Shown here: positions 49,131 through 58,025 of the stretch, piece by piece
Position numbering within the stretch: position 1 is the stretch's first letter
How the letters are laid out: the number at the start of each line of letters is the position of its first letter
NCBI RefSeq assembly: GCF_030209835.1
Contig: NZ_JARVRF010000009.1
Span: 62,001-126,000 of the forward strand
DNA length: 64,000 nt
Source: Arthrobacter sp. efr-133-R2A-120
GTDB taxonomy: Bacteria > Actinomycetota > Actinomycetes > Actinomycetales > Micrococcaceae
Direction of reading: 5' to 3'
Notes under the pieces: generated by a model
Seen by the model: the letters and a program-made list of their open reading frames with translations, nothing else
Databases searched by the model: none
Told to the model about the DNA's origin: nothing
Program-made: the position numbers and the translations under genes

Positions 49131-50848
49131 CCATCGCCACCGAATTGCCCACGGAACCCACACCCCGCGGTGAGACCGGGATTTCCCAAGCAACGCCGGC
49201 CGACGCTCCCATCACCATGCTGAACCCGGACTTCCCGTTCAGCTACGACCACTACCTGGCCCATCCCGACGGACTGGCGATTGTTCCGCCGGAACTGTTC
49301 GGCACGGAGGTCGCGGTGATCGGCGCCGGCTTGTCGGGACTCGTCACGGCCTACGAGCTCATGAAGCTCGGGCTGCGCCCCGTGGTCTACGAGGCTGACC
49401 AGATCGGCGGGCGGCTGCGCACCGCGAGCTTCCCCTCCGCTCCCGGAGTGGTCGCAGACCTCGGCGGCATGCGCTTCCCCGTGTCCGGCAAGGCGTTCTA
49501 CCACTACGTGGGTCTCCTTGGCCTGGACACCCAGGAATTCCCCAACCCGCTCGCTCCCGCAACATCGAGCACCGTGATCGAGCTGGCCGGACAGAAGCAC
49601 TACGCCGCCACCTCTGCCGAGCTGCCTGAGTTCTTCCACGAAGTCGCCACAGCCTGGAAGGCCGCAGTGAATGACGGCGCAGCGTTCCAGGAAATGCAGG
49701 ACGCGATCCGGGCCCGCGACACCAAGCGCATCAAGGAACTATGGGACGAACTGCTCCCGCTCCTGGATGAGCAGACCTTCTACGGCTTCATCGCCGCAAG
49801 CAAGTCCTTCAAAGAGGCCGGATTCGCGCACCGCGAGGCCTTCGGGCAGGTAGGTTTCGGTACCGGCGGTTGGGACACCGACTTCCCCAACTCCATCCTC
49901 GAGATCCTGCGCGTCGTCTACACTGACGCCGACGACCAGCACCGGCTCATCACCGGGGGAGCGCAACGGCTCCCCGAGGCACTCTGGCACCACGCGCCGT
50001 CGGGCATGGCCCACTGGCCCGAAGGCACCTCGCTGGCATCGCTGCATTCCGGTTCCCCGCGCGGAGCCGTGGACCGCATCGAGCGTGGAGAGAACGGCGA
50101 CCTTATGGTGCGCGAACGGTGGGGCCGCGAAACCGGGTACCCCGCCGTCGTGACCACATGCCAGTCCTGGCTGTTGTCCACGCGGATCCACACCCAGGAA
50201 TCGTTGTTCCCGTCGGAACTGTGGACCGCGATCGAGCGCTCGCACTACATGCAGTCGTCCAAGACCTTCGTGATGGTGGACCGGCCGTTCTGGAAGGACA
50301 TCGACCCCGAAACGGGCCGCGAAGTGTTGTCCATGACCCTGACCGACCGGCTCAACCGCGCAACATACCTGCTCGATGACGGCCCGGACAAGCCCGCCGT
50401 CATCTTGCTTTCCTATACATGGAACGACGATGCCCTGAAGTGGCTCTCGCTCAGCGCCGAGGAACGCGTCAAGCTCATGCTGCACTCGCTCGAGCAGATC
50501 TACCCGGGCGTGGACATCGCGAGCCACATCGTCGGCCAGCCCATCACCGTTTCCTGGGAGGCCGACCCCAACTTCATGGGTGCCTTCAAGGCCAACCTGC
50601 CCGGCCACTACCGCTACCAGCAGCGACTGTTCACGCACTTCAAACAGGACAAGCTGCCCGAGAGCCAGCGGGGCATCTTCCTGGCCGGCGACGACGTCTC
50701 GTTCACCGCAGGCTGGGCCGAAGGCGCCGTCACCACAGGGCTGAACGCTGTGTGGGGCGTCGTGAACCATCTTGGCGGTTCATCCGTGGCAGGCAACCCC
50801 GGTCCCGGTGACCTGTTGGACGAGCTGGGTCCGATCAGCCTGGACTAG
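49127..50848 (+). CDS. Flavin monoamine oxidase family protein, tryptophan 2-monooxygenase-like
   Basis: The 573-residue FAD enzyme has FGTEVAVIGAGLSGLVTAYEL (dinucleotide-binding), YEADQIGGRLRTA (GG motif), ADLGGMRFPVSG, and near the C-terminus GIFLAGDDVSFTAGWAEGAV (FAD-binding). The arrangement resembles bacterial L-amino acid oxidases such as tryptophan 2-monooxygenase (IaaM) and phenylalanine 2-monooxygenase. It would oxidise an aromatic amino acid to the amide or 2-oxo acid. No adjacent amidase is present. Stop TAG shares bases with the opposite stop of the next gene. Confidence 0.85.
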   Translation: MTIATELPTEPTPRGETGISQATPADAPITMLNPDFPFSYDHYLAHPDGLAIVPPELFGTEVAVIGAGLSGLVTAYELMKLGLRPVVYEADQIGGRLRTASFPSAPGVVADLGGMRFPVSGKAFYHYVGLLGLDTQEFPNPLAPATSSTVIELAGQKHYAATSAELPEFFHEVATAWKAAVNDGAAFQEMQDAIRARDTKRIKELWDELLPLLDEQTFYGFIAASKSFKEAGFAHREAFGQVGFGTGGWDTDFPNSILEILRVVYTDADDQHRLITGGAQRLPEALWHHAPSGMAHWPEGTSLASLHSGSPRGAVDRIERGENGDLMVRERWGRETGYPAVVTTCQSWLLSTRIHTQESLFPSELWTAIERSHYMQSSKTFVMVDRPFWKDIDPETGREVLSMTLTDRLNRATYLLDDGPDKPAVILLSYTWNDDALKWLSLSAEERVKLMLHSLEQIYPGVDIASHIVGQPITVSWEADPNFMGAFKANLPGHYRYQQRLFTHFKQDKLPESQRGIFLAGDDVSFTAGWAEGAVTTGLNAVWGVVNHLGGSSVAGNPGPGDLLDELGPISLD

Positions 50849-51369
50849 GCCTGCGCGTGCATGTCGCGGTGCGCTGCCGCCAGTTCCCTGTAGTGCGCCG
50901 CGTTGCGCTTCACGCCGTCGAGCTCTTCCTCGCTCAGTTCGCGGCGCACTTTGGCGGGCACCCCGGCAACCAGGGACCGCGGCGGGATGACAGTTCCCTC
51001 AAGCACGACGGCGCCGGCGGCCACAAGCGAACCGGTACCGATGACGGCGCCGTTCAGGATAGTGGCGCTCATGCCGATGAGGCAGTCGTCCTCCACGGTG
51101 CACCCGTGGACGACGGCGCTGTGACCGACGCTGACCCGCGCGCCGACGGTGCAGGGGAAGCCGGGGTCGGCATGCAGGACCACATTGTCCTGGAGGTTCG
51201 AGCCCGTGCCGACGCTGATGGCGGCAGTGTCGGCACGGACCGACACGCCATAGAAGGCGCTGGAGTCCTCGCCGAGGGTGGCCTTGCCGATGATGGAAGC
51301 CGTGGGTGCCACGAAGGCGGTGTCATGGATGGCCGGGGTATCCCCGCCGAAGGTGTAAATGGGAGCCAT
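50845..51369 (-). CDS. Gamma carbonic anhydrase-like hexapeptide-repeat protein
   Basis: The 174-residue protein is a left-handed beta-helix with hexapeptide repeats. It has the zinc-ligand pattern NVVLHADPGFPCTVGARVSVGHSAVVHGC (three His; two in the last segment), as in gamma-class carbonic anhydrases and the CaiE/YrdA group. Ends with a helix (SEEELDGVKRNAAHYRELAA). Its stop overlaps the stop of the opposite oxidase gene in the tetranucleotide CTAG. Catalytic activity is not certain. Confidence 0.88.
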   Translation of the reverse strand: MAPIYTFGGDTPAIHDTAFVAPTASIIGKATLGEDSSAFYGVSVRADTAAISVGTGSNLQDNVVLHADPGFPCTVGARVSVGHSAVVHGCTVEDDCLIGMSATILNGAVIGTGSLVAAGAVVLEGTVIPPRSLVAGVPAKVRRELSEEELDGVKRNAAHYRELAAAHRDMHAQA

Positions 51370-51396
51370 GGGGCAAGCCTAATCCCCACCGCCTCC

Positions 51397-52119
51397 CTAA
51401 CCTCGCTTCGCTCGGCCAGGGAACCCTGGCGGCGTGGGCCCAAGCGAAGGTGTCCGGAGGACCAGGAACTGGTAGTGCTGAGTCCAATTCCCCGCACCCG
51501 GCCCGGACTCGGCTCCCGTGCCCTCGGGCCAGGTCTCGAAGTGCTCCACTGTGCCGTGCGCACCGAAGATGCGGCGCACGACGTCGTCGCTCCGGCGGCT
51601 GAAAAAACGCCTCGGCTCGTCTTCGTCCTCGGGGTTGAGGACTTCTTCATCGTTACCGGACCAGAGCCCGACGGCGATTGGCGCGCCAGGCGCGGCGACC
51701 CGCACGAGTTCGCGGACGACGTCGTGGATTCCATCGTTGGGGACGTGCAGGAGGGTGCTCATGGTCCACACAGCCGGGAACGTGGCGTCGGCGAACGGCA
51801 GGGACCGGCCGCTGGCCACGCTCGCGTCCAGGCCCTTGGCTCGGGCGACGTGGATGCTCTCCTCGGAAAGATCGACGCCCGTGTAGTGCAGTCCTGCCCG
51901 CACGAACTCCAAGCCTTCGACGCCGGTGCCGCAGCCCAGTTCGAACAGCGAGTGCCTGTGTTCGTCCTTGAGAAGACGAATGAACCAGTCGCGGCATTCC
52001 GTCCGATGCGGGGTCATGGCCCGGGTGTTCTGGATGCCGGCCTGCCGGTCGTAGTAAACCGCCAGGTTCGCCTCGTGATTCTCGGCCTCGTCGCTGAAGG
52101 CCCTCGGGGTCCCGTCCAT
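51397..52119 (-). CDS. Class I SAM-dependent methyltransferase
   Basis: The 240-residue protein has motif I LFELGCGTGVEGLEF, motif II-like YTGVDLSEESIHVARAKG and VWTMSTLLHVPN, of the Methyltransf_11/25 fold. The ATG at 52117-52119 is chosen over an in-frame GTG at 52137 that lies in the palindromic element. Substrate unknown. It is co-directional with the carbonic anhydrase gene 27 bases on. Confidence 0.85.
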   Translation of the reverse strand: MDGTPRAFSDEAENHEANLAVYYDRQAGIQNTRAMTPHRTECRDWFIRLLKDEHRHSLFELGCGTGVEGLEFVRAGLHYTGVDLSEESIHVARAKGLDASVASGRSLPFADATFPAVWTMSTLLHVPNDGIHDVVRELVRVAAPGAPIAVGLWSGNDEEVLNPEDEDEPRRFFSRRSDDVVRRIFGAHGTVEHFETWPEGTGAESGPGAGNWTQHYQFLVLRTPSLGPTPPGFPGRAKRG

Positions 52120-52136
52120 GGACCCAGCGTAGAACA

Positions 52137-52202
52137 CCCAACTAGCTAGCAGTAGATGCCGTTATGAGGCGTCAAAACGACATTAAATGCGAGCTAGTTG
52201 GG
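52137..52202. repeat. 66-bp palindromic intergenic element, copy D
   Basis: It starts CCCAACTAGCTAGCAGTAG and ends AATGCGAGCTAGTTGGG. It lies 17 bases downstream of the purU stop (leftward) and ends 17 bases before the methyltransferase start. This is the most diverged copy in the left arm. Confidence 0.82.
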
Positions 52203-52219
52203 TGGGGGAGCCCGCAGCG

Positions 52220-53080
52220 TTAGTTGAACACCACCGTGCGGGTGCCGTCGAGCAGAACGCGGTGTTCGGCGTGCCACTGCACAGCTTGGGCGAGCGTGCG
52301 GCCTTCGACGTCGCGGCCCATCTGCACGAATTGCTCGGCGGTGCGGGCGTGGTCCACCCGGATGACTTCCTGCTCGATGATCGGGCCCTCGTCGAGGTCC
52401 GCCGTGACGTAGTGGGCAGTGGCCCCGATGATCTTCACGCCCCGGGCATGCGCCTGGTGGTAGGGCTTGGCGCCCTTGAAGGAGGGCAGGAAGGAGTGAT
52501 GGATGTTGATGGCCTTGCCGTTGAGCTCGGTGCAGAGCTCGTTGGAGAGTACCTGCATGTAGCGCGCCAGGACGGTCAGCTCGATGCCGTGCTCATGGAT
52601 GAGGGCGAGCAGCTTCGCCTCGGCCTGGGGCTTGGTGTCCGGAGTGACCGGGATGTGGTGGAAGGGGATCCCGTAGAACTCCGCCAGGCCTTCGAGGTCC
52701 CGGTGGTTGGATACGATGGCGGGCACCTCGATGGGGAGGGTTCCGGAGCGTTGCTGGAAGAGCAGATCGTTGAGGCAGTGCGCGTCCTTTGAACCCAGGA
52801 TCAGGGTGCGGACCTTCTGGCCCACCGGGTTGATTTGCCACTTCATGCCGAATTCTTCGGCCACCGGGGCCAGCGCCGAACTCAGTTCAGCCTGGGTCGA
52901 GGACGTTGTGGCTTCCACCCGCATGAAGAAGTTTCCCGTGCTGGGGCTGCCGTATTGCTGGGAATCGGCGATGTTGCAGCCAGCCTCCAACAAAGCGCCA
53001 GCAACGGCGTGCACAATTCCGGGCCGGTCCGGGCAGGACAGGGTTACAACAAAAGACGTAGGCAGGGTGGAATCAGTCAC
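52220..53080 (-). CDS. purU: Formyltetrahydrofolate deformylase
   Basis: The 286-residue enzyme hydrolyses 10-formyl-THF to formate and THF, controlling the one-carbon pool. It has an N-terminal ACT domain (TLSCPDRPGIVHAVAGAL) and a C-terminal formyl-transferase domain with INIHHSFLPSFKGAKPYHQA and VTADLDEGPIIEQ, which include the catalytic Asn-His-Asp. Length is typical. It is divergent from glyA-folD, with the ZTP riboswitch between. Confidence 0.96.
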   Translation of the reverse strand: MTDSTLPTSFVVTLSCPDRPGIVHAVAGALLEAGCNIADSQQYGSPSTGNFFMRVEATTSSTQAELSSALAPVAEEFGMKWQINPVGQKVRTLILGSKDAHCLNDLLFQQRSGTLPIEVPAIVSNHRDLEGLAEFYGIPFHHIPVTPDTKPQAEAKLLALIHEHGIELTVLARYMQVLSNELCTELNGKAINIHHSFLPSFKGAKPYHQAHARGVKIIGATAHYVTADLDEGPIIEQEVIRVDHARTAEQFVQMGRDVEGRTLAQAVQWHAEHRVLLDGTRTVVFN

Positions 53081-53120
53081 ACGTAAAGCCTACCGTTGCG
53101 CACCTGTTGTACTGTTTAAG

Positions 53121-53199
53121 TCGTCGCGACTGGCGTTGGGTGGTGTACCACCAGGGAGCGGCATTGTTGAAGACCACGGATCGTACGCCTGGGCCGAGG
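53121..53199 (+). promoter_or_regulatory. ZTP riboswitch (pfl motif) upstream of glyA-folD
   Basis: The leader contains the conserved blocks of the ZTP riboswitch in order: CGACTGGCG (53127-53135), a GGTGG...CCACC hairpin followed by AGGGAGCG (53141-53160), and a second element ACGCCTGGGCCGA (53185-53197). ZTP riboswitches sense the purine-pathway alarmone ZTP, which rises when 10-formyl-THF is low, and usually turn on folate and purine genes. The glyA start is 108 bases downstream. No clear intrinsic terminator lies between, so translational or other control is possible. Confidence 0.87.
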
Positions 53200-53306
53200 G
53201 TCACGTTTTACTGTCGCTGTGCCACGCCCCGTAATCAAAGGCATGGAAAAAACCCAGCCGGTAGCCTGACCTGTAGAAATACCCGTTGCCTATCCAGGAG
53301 ATCTTC

Positions 53307-54605
53307 GTGACCACCTCCACCATCACCTCCGCGACCATCAGCAACCAGCCGCTTTCCGAGCTCGACCCCGAGATCGCCGCGGTTCTGGAACAGGAACTCG
53401 GCCGCCAGCGCGGCACCCTGGAAATGATCGCTTCCGAGAACTTTGCGCCCCGCGCCGTCATGGAGGCCCAGGGCTCCGTCCTGACCAACAAGTACGCCGA
53501 AGGCTACCCGGGCCGCCGCTACTACGGCGGCTGCGAATACGTCGACATTGCCGAGCAGCTGGCCATCGACCGGGTGAAGGAGCTCTTCGGCGCTGAGTAC
53601 GCCAACGTGCAGCCGCACTCGGGTGCACAGGCCAATGCCGCAGCCCTGTCCGCCATGATCACTCCCGGTGACAAGATCCTCGGCCTTTCCCTGGCCCACG
53701 GCGGTCACTTGACCCACGGCATGAAGCTCAACTTCTCCGGAAAGCTCTACAACGTAGCTGCCTACCAGGTTGAAGAAGACACCTTCCGCGTGGACATGGA
53801 CAAGCTCCGCGAACAGGCCATTGCCGAGAAGCCGCAGGTCATCATCGCCGGCTGGTCCGCTTACCCGCGCCACCTCGACTTTGCAGCCTTCCGTTCCATC
53901 GCCGACGAGGTTGGCGCGCTTCTCTGGACGGACATGGCCCACTTTGCCGGCCTCGTCGCAGCAGGCCTGCACCCGAGCCCGGTGCCGCACTCCGACGTCG
54001 TGACCTCCACGGTGCACAAGACGCTGGCCGGACCCCGTTCCGGCGTGATCCTCGCCAAGCAGGAATGGGCTAAGAAGCTCAACTCCAACGTATTCCCGGG
54101 CCAGCAGGGCGGCCCGCTCATGCACGTGATCGCCGCCAAGGCTGTTGCGTTCAAGATCGCAGCCGGCGAGGAATTCAAGGAACGCCAGGAGCGCGTCCTC
54201 GAAGGCGCCAAGATCATCGCAGATCGCCTCAACCAGGCCGACGTCGCTGAAGCCGGTGTTTCCGTGCTCACCGGCGGCACCGACGTCCACCTGGTCCTCG
54301 TGGACCTGCGCAACTCGCAGCTGGACGGCCAGCAGGCCGAAGACCTCCTGCACTCCGTGGGCATCACCGTCAACCGCAACGCCGTTCCGTTCGACCCCCG
54401 CCCGCCGATGGTCACCTCCGGCCTGCGCATCGGTACGCCGGCCCTGGCTACCCGCGGCTTCGGTGCCACCGAATTCACCGAGGTTGCCGAGATCATCGCT
54501 TCGGCGCTGAAGGCCGGGTCCGCTGCCGACGTTGAAGCCTTGCAGGCCCGCGTCGACAAGCTCGCCGCCGATTTCCCGCTGTACCCGCAGCACGAGCAGT
54601 GGTGA
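53307..54605 (+). CDS. glyA: Serine hydroxymethyltransferase
   Basis: The 432-residue PLP enzyme makes glycine and 5,10-methylene-THF from serine and THF. It shows [25 protein letters not shown], and the PLP lysine in [14 protein letters not shown]. The GTG at 53307 has CAGGAG seven bases upstream. It overlaps folD by four bases. The ZTP riboswitch in the leader and the folD gene point to a one-carbon operon. Confidence 0.97.
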   Translation: MTTSTITSATISNQPLSELDPEIAAVLEQELGRQRGTLEMIASENFAPRAVMEAQGSVLTNKYAEGYPGRRYYGGCEYVDIAEQLAIDRVKELFGAEYANVQPHSGAQANAAALSAMITPGDKILGLSLAHGGHLTHGMKLNFSGKLYNVAAYQVEEDTFRVDMDKLREQAIAEKPQVIIAGWSAYPRHLDFAAFRSIADEVGALLWTDMAHFAGLVAAGLHPSPVPHSDVVTSTVHKTLAGPRSGVILAKQEWAKKLNSNVFPGQQGGPLMHVIAAKAVAFKIAAGEEFKERQERVLEGAKIIADRLNQADVAEAGVSVLTGGTDVHLVLVDLRNSQLDGQQAEDLLHSVGITVNRNAVPFDPRPPMVTSGLRIGTPALATRGFGATEFTEVAEIIASALKAGSAADVEALQARVDKLAADFPLYPQHEQW

Positions 54606-55525
54606 CCCCGTCCATGGCGCAGACCGCGAAGATCCTTGACGGCAAGGCCGCCGCCGCCGCCATCAAATCTGAGCTGACTGAGCGAGTCGCTGCCCTGAAG
54701 GCCCGCGGCGTAACTCCGGGCATTGCCACTGTGCTCGTAGGTGCGGACCCCGCCTCGCAGCTTTACGTGTCCATGAAGCACAAGCAGTCTGTGGAGATCG
54801 GGATGAACTCGATCCAGCGTGAGCTTCCGGCGGATGCCACCCAGGCGCAGGTTGAGGCCCTCATCGACGAACTCAATGCGGACCCCGCCTGCCACGGTTA
54901 CATCGTGCAACTGCCGCTGCCCAAGCACCTGGACACCGATGCCATCCTCGAGCGGATCGACCCCGCCAAGGATGCCGATGGCCTGCACCCGACCAACCTG
55001 GGCCGGCTGGTGCTCAACGTCAACGGAGAGATCACTTCGCCGCTGCCGTGCACACCCCGCGGCGTCATCGAGCTCCTGGAGCGCAACGGCTACAGCCTCG
55101 CCGGCAAACACGTTGTGGTGGTCGGCCGCGGCGTCACGATCGGCCGCTCGATCGGCCTGCTGCTCACCCGGCGGGCCGTGAACGCCACCGTGACGCTGAC
55201 GCACACCGGCACCAAGAACCTCTCGGAGCTGCTGCGGCAGGCGGACGTGATTGTAGGCGCGGCGGGTGCCAAGCACATCGTCAAGCCTGCGGACGTGAAG
55301 CCGGGCGCTGCCGTGCTCGACGTCGGTGTCACCCGTGAAACCGACCCCGAGACGGGCAAGAGCAAGGTCCACGGCGACATCGATCCCGCCGTTGCCGGTG
55401 TAGCCGGCTGGATTTCGCCGAACCCCGGCGGCGTGGGTCCCATGACCGTGGCGCTGCTCATGACCAACGTGGTCGAAGCCGCGGAACGCCAAGTGGCAGC
55501 GGGAAGCGTCTCCGGCGTCGCCTGA
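54602..55525 (+). CDS. folD: Bifunctional methylenetetrahydrofolate dehydrogenase/cyclohydrolase
   Basis: FolD converts 5,10-methylene-THF to 10-formyl-THF, the donor for PurN and PurH. The 307-residue protein has [14 protein letters not shown] (with the YxxxK catalytic pair), the [11 protein letters not shown] and [11 protein letters not shown] motifs, and [16 protein letters not shown] for NADP. GTG at 54602 overlaps the glyA stop in GTGA; ATG at 54614 is an alternative. The operon ends near the palindromic hairpin at 55544. Confidence 0.96.
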   Translation: MTPSMAQTAKILDGKAAAAAIKSELTERVAALKARGVTPGIATVLVGADPASQLYVSMKHKQSVEIGMNSIQRELPADATQAQVEALIDELNADPACHGYIVQLPLPKHLDTDAILERIDPAKDADGLHPTNLGRLVLNVNGEITSPLPCTPRGVIELLERNGYSLAGKHVVVVGRGVTIGRSIGLLLTRRAVNATVTLTHTGTKNLSELLRQADVIVGAAGAKHIVKPADVKPGAAVLDVGVTRETDPETGKSKVHGDIDPAVAGVAGWISPNPGGVGPMTVALLMTNVVEAAERQVAAGSVSGVA

Positions 55526-55543
55526 TTTTGCTCCCCACCGCGA

Positions 55544-55581
55544 TGTAGGGCGCCTACTCCCTCGGGAGTAGGCGCCCTACA
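55544..55581. terminator. Perfect 17-bp hairpin after folD
   Basis: TGTAGGGCGCCTACTCC-CTC-GGAGTAGGCGCCCTACA forms a long stem with a very short loop, 18 bases after the folD stop and 46 before the histidine kinase gene. No T-tract follows. It may be a terminator or, because its right arm recurs at 57436-57446, an operator for the two-component system. Confidence 0.65.
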
Positions 55582-55627
55582 CCGTTAACCCGACGACGCC
55601 GGCGCCCTCCGCGACTAGGCTCGGAGC

Positions 55628-56752
55628 ATGCAGCGGCGTTTCCAGGGTCCTCCCACGAGTTTCATCGTGATCGCAGTGGCCCTGATCCAAGTCTTGGGGA
55701 CCGTCTTTTCGGCGAGCCACCAGGTGGCCCTGCGTCCCTTGGACCCGCTCGCCTTCATCCTGTTGTTGGCGGGCCCCGCGGCCTTGGCTTTCCGGATCCG
55801 CCGGCCCGCCGTCATGCTGCCGATCACCCTCGCGGCCACGTCCATCTATTTGCTCCTCGGTTACGCCTGGGGCCCGATTGTGCTGTCCCTGGCTCTCTCG
55901 ATCATCCTGACCGCAGCCGCGGGACTGCGCTGGCAGGCCTGGCTCGGGGCTGGGATTTCCGCCGTCGTGCTGATGGCCGTCCTCGCCGGAGATGAGACGG
56001 GGCTTGTCCGGGCCTCTGCCGGTGTTGCCTGGGCTGCGATCCTTGTCCTGATCGGTGAAGGCTTCCGACGGCGGGGCGAACGGATGGCCGAATACCGGCG
56101 ACGGCGGGAGGCCGCGAAACAGGCCGAACGGGACGAATACCGCCTCACGCTCGCCCGCGATATCCACGATGTTGTGGCGCACTCGCTGTCGATGATCAAC
56201 GTCCAGGCCTCGGTGGCGCTCCACCTAGGCACGAACGATCCTGAGAAGCTCCGCCCGGCGCTGGAGGCCATCAAAGCCGCGAGCAAGGAGTCGTTGGCCG
56301 AAGTCCGTCAGCTCCTCGGTGTACTGCGCGACGACGCCCCGCTGAGTCCCGCGGCGCCGCCAAGTCTGGTGCGGATCCCGGAACTCGTGGACGACGCGCG
56401 GCGAGGCGGCTTGGAGGTGCGGTTCGAAAATTCCGTGGGCCCTGAACTAATTGGTAGAACACAGCAGGAAGCCGCCTACCGGATCGTCCAGGAAGGTCTG
56501 AGCAACGTCCGCCGGCACTCCGGCGCGGCGTCCGCCGTCGTACTTCTGGAATTGGCGGGGAACGCGCTGCGGGTGAGTATCGACGACGACGGCGGAGGCC
56601 TCCGGGGAGCGCCCGCCGGGAACGGGCTGAGGGGCATGCGGGAGCGCGTCGAGGCCCTCGGCGGCACCCTTGGGCTGACGGCGCTGGAACCCGGACTGCG
56701 CGTGGAAGCGAACCTCCCGCTGAACCCCCGCGAGGGAGGACTCCAACCATGA
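55628..56752 (+). CDS. Sensor histidine kinase, NarL/DesK type
   Basis: The 374-residue kinase has about five or six N-terminal membrane helices (residues 10-145) and no large outside domain, then a HisKA_3 dimerisation domain with RDIHDVVAHSL (His180 phospho-acceptor), and a HATPase domain with QEAAYRIVQEGLSNVRRHSG and DDGGGLRG. GGAG lies only one base before the ATG, so the start could be leaderless or another codon. Overlaps the response regulator by 4 bases. The signal is probably a membrane or cell-wall state. Confidence 0.92.
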   Translation: MQRRFQGPPTSFIVIAVALIQVLGTVFSASHQVALRPLDPLAFILLLAGPAALAFRIRRPAVMLPITLAATSIYLLLGYAWGPIVLSLALSIILTAAAGLRWQAWLGAGISAVVLMAVLAGDETGLVRASAGVAWAAILVLIGEGFRRRGERMAEYRRRREAAKQAERDEYRLTLARDIHDVVAHSLSMINVQASVALHLGTNDPEKLRPALEAIKAASKESLAEVRQLLGVLRDDAPLSPAAPPSLVRIPELVDDARRGGLEVRFENSVGPELIGRTQQEAAYRIVQEGLSNVRRHSGAASAVVLLELAGNALRVSIDDDGGGLRGAPAGNGLRGMRERVEALGGTLGLTALEPGLRVEANLPLNPREGGLQP

Positions 56753-57414
56753 TCCGCTTGCTGCTCGCGGACGACCAGAACCTCATCAGGGCGGGCTTCC
56801 GGGCCCTCTTGGACGCCGAACCGGACATGGAAGTGGTGGCGGAAGCCGGTACTGGGCGGGATGCCGTCAGGCTGGCCGAGCGTGAGGCTCCCGACGTCGT
56901 CCTCATGGACATACGTATGCCGGATGGCGACGGACTGGCCGCGACCCGGGAAATCCTGGCCAACCCGCGCCTCGCGCACACCCGAATCATCATCCTCACC
57001 ACGTTCGAGCTGGACGAATACATCGCCGAAGCCGTGCGCGCGGGTGCCGCCGGTTTCCTCGTCAAGGACACCGAACCGGAGGAACTGATCCGCGCCGTGC
57101 GGGTAGTGCACGACGGCGACGCCCTCCTTTCGCCGTCCGTGACACGCCGCATCATGGCCCAGCTCGCCCTGCACAGCAAGGCTGCGTCGAAGATAGTGCC
57201 CTTGGAGCAAATCACCGAGCGAGAACGGGAAGTCCTGGCGCTTGTAGGCGAAGGACTGAACAACGCAGAGATCGCCGAGCGGCTGTTCATCACCCCGCTG
57301 ACAGCGAAGACGCACGTTTCACGGATCATGACCAAACTTCTGGTCCGGGATCGTGCGCAACTGGTGGTGTTGGCCTACGAATCCGGCTTGGTGCGGCCGG
57401 GCTGGAGCAGCTAG
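56749..57414 (+). CDS. Response regulator, NarL/LuxR type
   Basis: The 221-residue protein has a receiver domain (phospho-acceptor Asp54 in VVLMDIRMPDG, acidic pair DD at 8-9, Lys in VKDTEPEE) and a LuxR-type helix-turn-helix (TEREREVLALVGEGLNNAEI, TAKTHVSRIMTKL). It is translationally coupled to the kinase (ATGA). Targets may include the kinase operon and the downstream SHOCT gene, both next to a GGGAGTAGGCG sequence. Confidence 0.95.
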   Translation: MIRLLLADDQNLIRAGFRALLDAEPDMEVVAEAGTGRDAVRLAEREAPDVVLMDIRMPDGDGLAATREILANPRLAHTRIIILTTFELDEYIAEAVRAGAAGFLVKDTEPEELIRAVRVVHDGDALLSPSVTRRIMAQLALHSKAASKIVPLEQITEREREVLALVGEGLNNAEIAERLFITPLTAKTHVSRIMTKLLVRDRAQLVVLAYESGLVRPGWSS

Positions 57415-57547
57415 CCCTGGCCTGCAGTCTCCCGGGGGAGTAGGCGGCGAACCGTAAGTGACTCCCGGTGGCCGACGTCTTTCGATGGGCCAAAAACCAG
57501 ACTGGAACCAGAGCCGAGATACGGCCTGTTGAGAGTTTGGACTGGAC

Positions 57548-57844
57548 ATGTTGACATCATTGAGCACCGCCATCGCCGCGGCCGCCCAGCTGCCCGCCGA
57601 CGGCGTTCACGGACCCGGGGACGGATTCGCCTTCTGGCCGTTTTTCCTCCTGATCCCGTTGTTTTGGATCCTCGTGATCGGATTCTTCATCTTTTTCGGC
57701 CGCCGGATGTGGCGCCGGAACCACTACTGGGCAGCAACACAGGGCGCTGAAAGCGTGCTGAGGGAGCGCTACGCACGGGGCGAAATCGACGAGACCGAGT
57801 ACCGCCAACGCTTGGAAGTGCTGCGGGCACATCCCACGAAATGA
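57548..57844 (+). CDS. Small membrane protein with SHOCT domain
   Basis: The 98-residue protein has one hydrophobic segment (FWPFFLLIPLFWILVIGFFIFFG) and a C-terminal SHOCT motif (LRERYARGEIDETEYRQRLEVL). SHOCT proteins are commonly small membrane or oligomerising proteins of unclear function. It lies 134 bp after the response regulator gene and may be under its control. Confidence 0.85.
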   Translation: MLTSLSTAIAAAAQLPADGVHGPGDGFAFWPFFLLIPLFWILVIGFFIFFGRRMWRRNHYWAATQGAESVLRERYARGEIDETEYRQRLEVLRAHPTK

Positions 57845-57858
57845 CGAACCGGCGGATC

Positions 57859-57940
57859 CTGCTGGATCACTCGTCTGGATAAACCATCAGGCCTTGGAAT
57901 CACGCGGTTCCAGGGCCTGAGGTTTGGAGTGATCCAGCAG
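57859..57940. repeat. Nested long palindrome downstream of the SHOCT gene
   Basis: The outer stem CTGCTGGATCACTC/GAGTGATCCAGCAG is 14 bp and perfect. Inside it AAACC/GGTTT, TCAGGCC/GGCCTGA and TGGAA/TTCCA pair in order, with small unpaired bases, closing on CACGCGG-like loop sequence. The whole 82-base element can fold into one long hairpin 14 bases after the SHOCT stop and before the ABC operon. Confidence 0.8.
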
Positions 57941-58025
57941 AATGTCCCGCTGTGGTTCCGGGGTTACTCCAGAAAATTGCGGAATACCTCTTTCACGTAT
58001 TCCTTGGCTCTACTAGTCTGCTGGG

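Noticed and set aside
53861..55492. Minus-strand 543-codon frame over glyA-folD
   Set aside because: It is antisense to two well-conserved folate genes and shows no coherent domain.
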